Below are positions 9,255 through 18,500 of a DNA stretch of 64,000 nt, piece after piece. The stretch's first letter is position 1, and each line of letters starts with the position of its first letter. The DNA lies in the NCBI GenBank assembly GCA_016714535.1, contig JADKDR010000011.1:62001-126000 (forward strand), in the 5' to 3' direction. The stretch comes from Bacteroidota bacterium (lineage in GTDB: Bacteria > Bacteroidota > Bacteroidia > AKYH767-A > OLB10). Under the pieces are notes generated by a model. It was not told the DNA's origin and did not search any database. It was given only the letters and a program-made list of their open reading frames with translations. A program made the translations under genes and the position numbers.

Positions 9255-10073
9255 TTAAATTTTTTTTTGTTCTGCTAATTTCAATAAGAACTTTTCTGAT
9301 CGGGCAAGCAATTCTTTTACCTCAGCATTTTCTTTGCCATCAGGAAAATTTTCAAGATACTGTTTACAATTTCCCAGTGCTGCTTCAAAACGTTCCTTTT
9401 GTTTAGTCTCGATACTTTTGAAGGCGTAAATGTAAGAAGATTTTGCTATTAAATACAAACACTGCTGTTTGTTCGCTGTTTGAGGATGGTCTTTAATAAT
9501 ATTGCTTAAAGCTACAATGGAGGCTTTGTAATCCTGCATTTTATAATACATTAGGGCACTATTAAATTCTTTTTCTTCCAGCTTGGCATATAATTCATCA
9601 ATATGCGCATTGCATTCTTTAATGTAGCTGCTGTTTGGATAGTGATTAATAAACAATTGAAATTGCCTGATGGCTTCATAGCTGCTTTCCTGGTCGAGAG
9701 AGCTTTTGGGCGATTGAAGGTAATTGCAATAGGCAATCAGGTAGGCACACTCTTCGGCAAAAGGGCTATTGCCATAGGTCTTGGTAAATGTCTCGAAATA
9801 ATATGCTGCACTTATAAGGTCATCGGTTTTATAATAACTTTTAGCAAAGTAATAAAGGGCCATTTCGCCTTTTGAACTCCCCCTGTATATAGTAACCAAT
9901 TCTTCCATAAGCATTAAAGCTTTGTAGTATTCCTTATTATTATAATAGGCCACTGCAGCTTCGTACTTCTTATCCATATCAGCACTCTTCTGAATTTTTT
10001 TAAATTTAGAACAACCACTTAGGAAAACCACCGATAGGGTTAGGAGTAAAATAATTTGGAAGAAGCGTTTCAT
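9255..10073 (-). CDS. bamD: Outer membrane assembly lipoprotein BamD
   Basis: 272 aa. A lipoprotein signal with lipobox LSGC places the acylated cysteine at residue 21. The rest is tandem TPR helices ('YEAAVAYYNNKEYYKALMLM', 'YYFAKSYYKTDDLISAAYYF', 'AIRQFQLFINHYPNSSYIKE', 'ALMYYKMQDYKASIVALSNI'), the five-TPR architecture of BamD/ComL. BamD is the essential periplasmic-face partner of BamA in outer membrane protein insertion. Length and position next to rpoZ are as usual in Bacteroidota. A TACATTTG -7-like element lies only 12 bases upstream of the ATG (10085-10092), which would leave a very short leader. Confidence 0.93.
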   Translation of the reverse strand: MKRFFQIILLLTLSVVFLSGCSKFKKIQKSADMDKKYEAAVAYYNNKEYYKALMLMEELVTIYRGSSKGEMALYYFAKSYYKTDDLISAAYYFETFTKTYGNSPFAEECAYLIAYCNYLQSPKSSLDQESSYEAIRQFQLFINHYPNSSYIKECNAHIDELYAKLEEKEFNSALMYYKMQDYKASIVALSNIIKDHPQTANKQQCLYLIAKSSYIYAFKSIETKQKERFEAALGNCKQYLENFPDGKENAEVKELLARSEKFLLKLAEQKKI

Positions 10074-10217
10074 AATTAAGCGCGCAAATGTAACAAAATT
10101 GAATAAACGTGGTTTTGCAACAAAATTATGTATACTACTTACATTTTTTTAAAGGAAGAAGTATTCGAAACATCATCGTCTTAATATTAAAACAATGATT
10201 AACCACTAAAAAGTAGT

Positions 10218-10733
10218 TTATTTTAACAAGCCGCTTTCTTTTTGACCATCGGTGCCTGGGGGTGATAGTATAAATGCAACAATGCCTCCCAGAAAAATTA
10301 CTTCATTAATGAGTGAAATATGGGTGCTGAATGGAAAGTGTAAAAGCTTAAATAATATCGAAACTAAAAAGGAAATGACGAAAACTGTTTTAGATATACG
10401 GGGCATCGGGTTTTCTTTACGCTTTAAATAAAACGGAATAACGAAAATGCATATTGAAAAAAGAGAAACGGTAATCATTTCGGCAGCCATTGGCCAATGT
10501 TGAACTTTAAAAAGCAGTCCAATCAAAAACACAGAAATGGAAACCATTAACATAGCCCGATAGAAGCTGTTTTTTTCTAAAACAATTTCTTTGAGAATTA
10601 AAAACAAGAAGAAAATTTTAATAATTGCACAAACCTGTCCTGCTATGTTGTTTGAATAAAAGTAGGACAGACCTGCTAACGTTGCATAAACTGTAAATGC
10701 AACAATCCCAACTAATAAAGTAGTTCTTTTCAT
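10218..10733 (-). CDS. Integral membrane protein with GldL-like 'LFK..H(W/F)P' motifs
   Basis: 171 aa, with six hydrophobic segments by eye. Two copies of a motif stand out: LLFKVQHWPMA near residue 73 and ILFKLLHFPFS near residue 132. The same 'LFK..HWP' motif marks the transmembrane part of GldL, a T9SS/gliding motor subunit, and a family of small Bacteroidota membrane proteins. GldL itself has two transmembrane helices and a long cytoplasmic tail, which this protein lacks, so it is not GldL. Function unknown. It lies between the ATPase gene and bamD on the same strand, with gaps of 80-145 bases. Confidence 0.6.
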   Translation of the reverse strand: MKRTTLLVGIVAFTVYATLAGLSYFYSNNIAGQVCAIIKIFFLFLILKEIVLEKNSFYRAMLMVSISVFLIGLLFKVQHWPMAAEMITVSLFSICIFVIPFYLKRKENPMPRISKTVFVISFLVSILFKLLHFPFSTHISLINEVIFLGGIVAFILSPPGTDGQKESGLLK

Positions 10734-10815
10734 AGGTATAGAAATGTTATGCTACCAGAGTTATGATTTTGCAAGAATTTGCCGGATATCAGCAATGCAC
10801 TGCGATTTGATGATG

Positions 10816-12285
10816 TTATTCTTCGTCAGTGTTCCGGCTGTTGAGCATATCGCTCAACATATCTTTAAATGTAAATTGTTTTTCTAGTGAACGTTTACTC
10901 AACATGGAGAATTCGGCTATTCCATGTAAAAGGAATTCTTGAAATAATAATGCTTCATTGTTACTATTCGAAATAAATTCCTTGGTAGTGTTAAAAAGGC
11001 CTGTTACTGCTTTTATTTTTTTTTTCATAGTCAGTTTGCGAGCTATCCATTAAAAAGTCAACCGAATTACCTGCTTCAAACCAATCTATAATGGGTTGAT
11101 ATGGATTAGGTTTTTTGCTCTTTTTATATTTTTCGGGATTCGGAAAATATTTTAAAAATTGTTGTCTTATTGCTTTACCAATCAGGGAATAGGCAACTGA
11201 ATTTAGCCCTTCGAGTTCTCCCTCATACACAAGTTCTATTTTTCCGTTTATAGCCTGCACCGTACCATAAACATCGGTGATGCGCGCAGTTGCAGTTTTT
11301 TCTTTGTTTATTAACATGCGCCTTTCGGCAATGCTATACAAGCACTCATAGGCTGCTATGGTAAGGCGGGCACTTACACCGCTCTTCTGATCTACATATT
11401 CACTGCTGCGTGCTTCAATTGCAATTTGTTCAAGAAGCTCTTTAATTAAATCAGGTACAACCACCGTGCTTTTTTGAGCTTCCGATATTTTTGCTTCTTG
11501 TTCTGTAATTCTTTTTGCAACCTCCATCGATTTTGGATAGTGGGTCAGAATCTGACTACCAATGCGATCCTTCAAAGGGGTAATGATATTACCTCGATTA
11601 GTGTAATCCTCAGGGTTTGCTGTAAAGATAAATTGTATGTCCAGTGGCAATTGCACCTTAAAGCCCCTTATCTGAAAATCACCCTCTTGCAGAATATTAA
11701 ACAATGAAACTTGTATACGGGGTTGTAAGTCAGGTAATTCGTTTATTACAAATAAACCGCGATTACTTCTCGGGATTAATCCATAATGTATAATCCGTTC
11801 ATCGGTATAGGATAATTTTAATGAAGCCGCTTTTATTGGATCTATATCTCCTATAAGGTCGGCTACCGAAACATCAGGAGTGGCAAGTTTTCCGTATACC
11901 GTTCGTTACGATGAATCCATTTTATAGGAGTATCCTCACCAAATAGGGCAATTAATCTGTTGCCTTCAAATGAGATGGGATTAAACGGGTCGTCATTAAG
12001 TTCGGTGCCATCTATAGCAGGAATATACTCATCAAGCAACTGCACCATCATACGTGCCATACGTGTTTTGGCTTGCCCCCGAAGCCCAAGTAACAAAACA
12101 TTGTGTTTACTTAAAACAGCTGATTGCAATTGCGGTAACACCGTATTTTCATATCCTTCTATTCCTTCAAAAAACTGTTCTCCTTTCGAAAGTACTTTGA
12201 GGAGATTGTCGCGCATTTCAGTTTTTATGTTCTTACTTTGATATCCTGATTGCCTAAGTGCACCTATCGTTTTTATTTCTTTCAT
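10816..12285 (-). CDS. MoxR/Mg-chelatase-type AAA+ ATPase, two frameshifts
   Basis: Reconstructed 489 aa. The first reading segment has the Walker A variant LLLGLRGQAKTRMARMM (residues about 65-81) and then stops after ERYTENLPLLMF. One extra T in the T4 run at 11888-11891 gives ERYTEKLATPDVSVADLIGD and a long in-frame stretch with VINELPDLQPRIQVSLFNIL (Walker B/sensor region) and FIFTANPEDYTNRG (sensor 1). The next segment stops just after an A10 run (coding strand; plus-strand T10 at 11016-11025). One base fewer there gives DYEKKIKAVTGLFNTTKEF and the C-terminal helical tail ending in NSRNTDEE. With both corrections 490 codons close exactly. Bacteroidota homologues usually work with a von Willebrand A partner; none is visible here. 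Substrate unknown. Confidence 0.82.
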
Positions 12286-12605
12286 TTTGTATTTTAAAGT
12301 CTGATTGTGGCAAAGTAAAGCTATAATTATCTAAGGCCAGATTATTAAGTTAAATATAATTTTTACACAGCCGTTTTTGCAACTTCATCAACAATCATTC
12401 ATTCATTAAAGTTTTTATTAAGCGTTGATGGTAATTCCTTATCAAGCTTTTTAATTGAAAAATATTTGCCACAGCAATTGATTTCATTAATCTGCAGTAA
12501 TCATCAGGTTGTGCTATTTATCACACGTGATTTTGTCCCAAAGCGATTGTAATTCAGTAAGGTAGCTTTATTTATAGATTCATAAATAAATTTTAAACCC
12601 CATTG
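12286..12605. other. Intergenic between divergent genes, no gene seen
   Basis: A+T-rich gap upstream of both the ATPase gene and the rplU promoter. A near match to the -7 consensus for the ATPase (TTACTTTG, minus strand, 12311-12318) is present. I see no RNA gene or coding frame. Confidence 0.4.
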
Positions 12606-12635
12606 TTGCATCTAACAAATTAATATTTACATTTG
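12606..12635 (+). promoter_or_regulatory. Bacteroidota-type promoter of rplU-rpmA
   Basis: TTG at 12606-12608, 19 bases, then TACATTTG at 12628-12635: exact match to the -33/-7 consensus TTG-N19-TAnnTTTG. Transcription would start near 12642, leaving a leader of about 24 bases before the rplU ATG at 12666. This decides against the upstream in-frame start at 12633, which lies inside the promoter. Confidence 0.8.
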
Positions 12636-12665
12636 CACTCCGTTTTTAAAAAACAAATAAATAAA

Positions 12666-12977
12666 ATGTACGCAGTAGTAGACATCGCAGGTCAGCAATT
12701 TAAGGTAACGCCAAATCAGCAAATATTTGTGCACCGTTTGGCTGCCAATGAAGGCGATAATGTAAGTTTTGAAAAAGTATTATTAGTGGATAACGATGGC
12801 TCTGTAAAGGTAGGCTCGCCTAATGTGAGTGGGGCCAGCGTATCAGCCAAAGTTATTAGTCACCTCCGTGGCGATAAGGTATTGATTTTCAAGAAAAAAC
12901 GCAGAAAGGGATATCAGAAAATGAACGGGCATCGTCAAGATTTAACACGCGTTCAAATAGAAAACATTTCAATCTAA
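12666..12977 (+). CDS. rplU: 50S ribosomal protein L21
   Basis: 103 aa, the normal size. It begins MYAVVDIAGQQFKV and carries the L21 signature around residues 70-95 (LIFKKKRRKGYQKMNGHRQD), which binds 23S rRNA. It is the first gene of the classic rplU-rpmA operon, 21 bases before rpmA. The start is fixed by family alignment and by the promoter. Confidence 0.97.
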   Translation: MYAVVDIAGQQFKVTPNQQIFVHRLAANEGDNVSFEKVLLVDNDGSVKVGSPNVSGASVSAKVISHLRGDKVLIFKKKRRKGYQKMNGHRQDLTRVQIENISI

Positions 12978-12998
12978 AAATATAAATAACTCAATAAA

Positions 12999-13253
12999 AT
13001 GGCACACAAAAAAGGGGTCGGAAGTTCGAAAAACGGTCGCGAATCACATAGTAAACGTCTTGGAATTAAAATATTTGGAGGCCAAAATGCAATCGCAGGC
13101 AATATTATAGTTCGTCAGCGTGGAACTCGTCATTTTCCTGGATTAAATGTTGGTATTGGAAAAGACCATACTTTATTCGCTTTGGTAGATGGAAAAGTTC
13201 AGTTTCGCAAAAAATCTGATGAGAAATCTTATGTTTCGGTAGTTCAGGCATAA
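12999..13253 (+). CDS. rpmA: 50S ribosomal protein L27
   Basis: 84 aa. MAHKKGVGSSKNGRESHSKR is the standard L27 N-terminus, whose tail reaches the peptidyl transferase centre. RQRGTRHFPGLNVGIGKDHT is the family signature. It starts directly with MAHKKG, so there is no Firmicutes-type cleaved leader. Second gene of the operon with rplU, followed at once by a strong terminator. Confidence 0.97.
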   Translation: MAHKKGVGSSKNGRESHSKRLGIKIFGGQNAIAGNIIVRQRGTRHFPGLNVGIGKDHTLFALVDGKVQFRKKSDEKSYVSVVQA

Positions 13254-13277
13254 GGTCAAATTTATACGAATATGGAG

Positions 13278-13306
13278 AACCTGCATTCTACAATGCAGGT
13301 TTTTTT
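13278..13306 (+). terminator. Intrinsic terminator of rplU-rpmA
   Basis: AACCTGCAT, loop TCTACA, ATGCAGGTT: a perfect 9-bp stem running directly into T6. It lies 24 bases after the rpmA stop codon. Confidence 0.92.
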
Positions 13307-13371
13307 GTGTGCCTACATCATTAAGTGAGTTCTGTTTATCTAAAATTATATGTTTGCATCAAATAGTTTTC

Positions 13372-15497
13372 TTGTCACAAACAGCATATACATCGGACGA
13401 TTTTTTTGAGAAACCAGTAACCTATGTTAAAGGTGTTGGGCCACAACGTGCCGATATTTTAACAAAAGAACTTTTTATTAAAACCTATCGCGATTTACTT
13501 TATCACTTTCCATACCGTTATATTGATCGCACTAAATTTTATAAAGTAAGCGAAGTACACCAAGATTTGCCCTATGTTCAGCTAAAGGGTATTATCAAAA
13601 CAGTTACTGCCGTAGGCAAGCACCGCACTACCAGGCTGGTAGCAAGTTTCAAAGATGAAACGGGCAGCATAGACTTGATTTGGTTTCAAGGTATCACCTG
13701 GCTTCGCGACTATGTAAAAGCAGGTGTTGAATGTGTGGTTTTCGGGAAGCCAACCTTATTTCAGCATCAAATAAATATAGTACATCCTGAGTTGGAGCCT
13801 TTGGCAACTTTTAATCAAGGTATTGCTACTGCTCTTCAGGCCATGTATCATACAACTGAAAAATGCAAGGCTAAGCATATTGACAGCAAAGCGATTTGGA
13901 AAATGCAAAAGGCATTACTTCAAACATTGCCCGTAAACCTAGATTCTAATTTACCGGATTATCTTATAAATGGATTACAGCTAATGCACCTAGGAGATGC
14001 ATTGGTTAATATACACTTGCCCGAATCGAATGAAAAGCTAAAGCAAGCTGAACTTCGTTTCAAATTTGAAGAACTTTTTTATTTGACGCTTAAAATGTTA
14101 AAGCGGAGAGCATTGCGGGTAAGTAAAAGAGGTGGTTTAGGGTTTCCTATCGTTGGCGATTTTTTTACTGATTTCTATAATAATCATCTTCCTTTTGCTT
14201 TAACAAATGCACAAAAACGTGTTATCAAGGAAATTAGAAATGATTGCGGAAGTGGGTATCAAATGAATCGCTTGTTGCAAGGGGATGTTGGAAGCGGGAA
14301 GACTATAGTTGCATTAATCTGCATCCTTATTGCAATGGATAATGGCTATCAGGCATGTATGATGGCGCCCACCGAAGTGCTAGCAGAGCAACACTTTGTT
14401 ACGTTAAAAACTTTGCTTGAACCTACCATTGTAAAAGTAGCCTTACTCAAAGGAGGCACTCGCGCAGCAGAACGAAGGAGAATTTTAGCAGAACTGGAAT
14501 CAGGCGAGCTGAATATTATTATTGGCACCCATGCTTTGCTTGAAGATTCAGTACAATTTAAAAACCTTGGTTTTGTAGTTATCGATGAACAACATCGATT
14601 TGGGGTTGCCCAACGTTCTCGATTGTGGAGTAAACGCGAAGGTCATCCACCGCATGTTTTGGTAATGAGTGCTACTCCTATTCCGAGAACACTTTCGATG
14701 ACCATTTACGGAGATTTAGATGTTAGCATTATTGATGAATTGCCACCGGGACGCAAGGCAATCAAGACACTGCACAAATATGAAAACGATCGCGATAATG
14801 TTTGGAAGTTTATTAAGCAAGAAATAGCCAAAGGTAGACAAGTATATGTTGTGTATCCATTAATTGATGAATCGGAGCAACTTGATTATCAAAATCTGAT
14901 GCAGGGTTATGAGGCTATGTTAAATTATTTTACACCACCAACATATAAAATTAGCGTTGTTCATGGAAAGCAAAAGAGCAGCGATCGAGAGATAGATATG
15001 CAAAATTTTGTGCAGGGAAAACAAATATAATGATTGCAACCACGGTAATTGAAGTAGGCGTCAATGTGCCCAATGCGAGTGTCATGATTATTGAGAGTGC
15101 GCAACGATTTGGACTATCGCAATTGCATCAGCTAAGAGGCCGGGTTGGGAGGGGAGCAGAACAAAGCTATTGTATATTACTTACCGATTATAAACTAAGT
15201 AACGATGCCCTGCAACGCCTTGCAACAATGGTGCGCACAAACGATGGATTTGAAATTGCCGAAGAAGATTTGCGATTGCGTGGCCCCGGAGATATTGAAG
15301 GAACACAACAAAGCGGAATAACCGATCTTAAAATAGCAGATATAACCAAAGACCAAAAAATTTTAGAACTCGCCCGTAAAGCAGCTCAGCGCATTTTAGA
15401 TAACGACCCTCATTTGCTAAAACAGGAAAATGCCTGCATCAGAAATTATATTATTAAACAGCGGAAGGAAAAAGGCGATTGGGGAGATATCTCCTGA
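13372..15497 (+). CDS. recG: ATP-dependent DNA helicase RecG, one frameshift
   Basis: RecG unwinds branched DNA and regresses stalled forks. Visible: N-terminal wedge/OB region with VTYVKGVGPQRADIL, Walker A LLQGDVGSGKTIVAL, DEQH box VVIDEQHRFGVAQR, motif III VMSATPIPRTLSM, motif VI QLHQLRGRVGRG, and the C-terminal RLRGPGDIEGTQQSG. The frame breaks in motif V: FVQGKQI then stop. One extra A in the A4 run at 15018-15021 gives QGKTNIMIATTVIEVGVNV and joins both halves. The corrected gene closes as 708 aa, a normal RecG length. There is no in-frame ATG at the N-terminus. A TTG at 13372 fits the family start; a GTG at 13309 touches the rpmA terminator and is less likely. Confidence 0.9.
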
Positions 15498-15544
15498 TTA
15501 CCTGCATCAAGTAGAACAATTTCAAAATGTTTTCTTTGGGTTAA

Positions 15545-18500
15545 TTACCTCAGCAAATTTACATTTCCCCTTCGTACCAACGCAGTGCCATTAGTGCCAA
15601 CCATTTTGGCTACATAAGCATATACACCTTGAGGTGCGTCAGCGTTTTCATAAGTGCCATCCCAGCCTTCAGTAAAGTTGGTAGTTTCATAAATTGGCTG
15701 ACCCCATCTATTAAATACAGCAAAATAATAATTTGCCGAGTCTATAAATGCACCTTCAGGTTTGAAAATCGGATTGCTTCCACCCGGAGTAAATGCATTA
15801 GGAATATATAAGTGAGGAATTTGAGCATCGCAAGCTTCATTTGATAAACTGGTTTCAATAAAACCGTCAATGTTTCCTATATCTTCATTAGCTTCTATAT
15901 AGTAGCAAAATTCACCGGTGCCTCTATAGTAGTTGGCTATATCGTCCAGATAAGCTTGCTTATCATCAGGCAGTATAGCTATGGGTGTAGTACTCCAAAC
16001 ACCATCCATTTGACGGAATATTTTGTATTGTCTTACTTTGCCTGACCAATCCTCGTAAGGTGTCCACGAAAGTGTATTAGTCAGATTTTCGTTAGCTTTT
16101 ACGCGCAGCAAAATAGTTCTTCCTAAGTTGCTGGTATCCATGTCAGTTTCGCAAGTACTTACCGGTATTACTCTATAATAATAACTGTAGGCATTCGTCT
16201 CAACATCTTCATCAATAAAATCAATGGTAGTAAGCCCTGTATTCGGCAAAAACTGAATAGGCGTATAATCCGAATTCGGATTCAGCGATCGCATTAATTT
16301 ATATTTGCTTACATCATTGGTTGGGTCTACGTAAGCGCTGATGCTAATCTCGTTTGAAGCCGTTACACTTGCTGTTTTTAAATATGTGTATTTAGGGAAT
16401 ACCAAAGCATCTGCTAATTGACAGGTGCGGTTTGAGGTGCTTGTTCGCCATATGTCATTTCCAATAGCTGTAATTACATAGCAATATAACGTGTCTTTCT
16501 TAATAGGAGTGTGCACATAGCTGTAAGTAGAGTTACTCACTGTGCCAAGTAAAGAATATGTACCGTTGTTTACATTGTAATATACGTTATAAGATGCAAC
16601 ACCATTTGGCATGTTTATGTATTGATTCCAGTTAAGTGTTATAGTTCCCTCACATTTATTCAATGTGTCTGTTACAAATATGGTATTGTGTTGAACTCCA
16701 ATTGGGCTTAAATTGCCACAACTATCATAAGCGGCAATGCTATATATTTGACTTCCATTATTAGCATTGGATAGGATATGAATCCAGCTTAATGTTCCAA
16801 TACCGCTAACTGCACCTATCGAATCCCAGGATGCACCATTGTATAAATAAATAATATATCCTTGAGTGTCATCTGAAGTGTTCAGCTCCCAACTCAAATG
16901 TACTTGGCCTGTCGCAGGATCTACACTTATCGTATCAAGCACGGTTAAAGCCGGTGGTGTTACATCTTGAAACAAATCTCCATCAACATTAGAAACGGAT
17001 ATACACCCTGAGAAATCTTCAATTTCAATTCGGTAATTGATGAATGCATTACATAAATTAATCGTATCAAGATAATCGAGTGCTGTTGTGCTATCAATTA
17101 TCGTCCATGAGTTTACCGGGTATTCACGATAAATTCGATAGTAACTTGACGATGTGCTGAGTAAGGGAGTATGCACAGCATTCCATTGCAAATAGGCAAC
17201 GCCAGTTCCAGTATTATTTACATTAAGCTTTATTGAACGTAACGTATCTGAAGGGTCAGAAAATTGAACCCCACAACCGGTAAGAGTTTGAACATAATAA
17301 TATGGAGTATTAATATTGGCATTTACTCCTACATGCGTAAAGCTGGTTTGCGAATAATTAAATATGGTACCTATTTGTGTAAAAGGCCCTGCAACAGAAT
17401 TGCTATGGTAAATGTGATAACTGTCATACAACAAGCCAGTATCTATAGGTGGCACCCATGTGATTGTAACATCGCCATTGCTTGCTACGGCCACGCATTT
17501 TAATTCTGGAGCAAGCGGAACGGTATTGTCAATAAATAAATCGCTGGCAACGGTTGAATTACTCTGGCATCCTATAGCATCACCAATTGTTACATAATAC
17601 TTTACCGTGTCTTTGCAGATTTTATTCGAGTCGTTATAGAACAAATTTGGCGTAGTAGCAATTTTTGTCCAGGTTCCTGAGGGTATTCTTTATAGACATC
17701 ATATGCACCGTTACTGGTAGATAGCAGCGGTGTTCTAATGGCATTCCAGGTTAGCTGGGCAAACTGGCCGCCATTATTAACTAAGTTTAGTCTGATGGCT
17801 TGCAGCGTATCGCCTTCAGGCGAATACTTGCTGCCACAACCAGTGCGTGATTTTAAAAAATAAAACAAATCTCCAGCATAAGCATTGGACGAATTATCAG
17901 TATAAGTTAACGTATTGTAGTTAAAAATTGAATCAATAACAGTGTAGGGTCCTGCAGCATTATTAGCAAGGTAAATATGATACGAATTAAAGGCCAGACC
18001 GGTATCAGGATCAGCAACCCAAGTGAGTGATGTGCTTCCATTGGCATTCACATTGATACATCTTAATCCCGGTGGGTCTGGTATTGTATTGTCAAGAAAT
18101 CTTTCACCATCAATGGTAGACTTTGAAATACAGCCAGATAAATCAGTAAGTTCGATTCGATAGTTGATGGTATCGTTACACTGATTTAGTGGGTCGATAT
18201 AGGTAGTTACTTGCGTGCTGTCAATTAATGTCCAGGTGCCCAACGGATACTCTTTGTATACATGATAGTATGCGTTGCTTGTAGATAATTTAGGCAGGTG
18301 CAGCGCATTCCATGCAAGGTTTGCATTGTTTGCTACATTAGTTACGTTAAGGCGCATAGCTTGCAAGGTATCGGAGCCTAATGAAAAAGAAGGGCCGCAA
18401 GTGGTAAGTGCTTGAACAAAATAATAAATAGGGCCGCTCATAATATTGGCATTGATATCTGTATATGATGTAATTGCGTAATTTTTTACGCTATCAATTA

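Noticed and set aside
10085..10092. bamD promoter -7 element (TACATTTG, minus strand)
   Set aside because: The match is exact, but the implied leader is only about five bases and there is no -33 TTG at a usable distance, so it is mentioned under bamD and not listed.
11016..11025. Programmed ribosomal frameshifting in the ATPase
   Set aside because: There is no conserved slippery heptamer with a downstream structure, and the same gene has a second break in a plain T4 run. Kept only as a low-priority slippage question.
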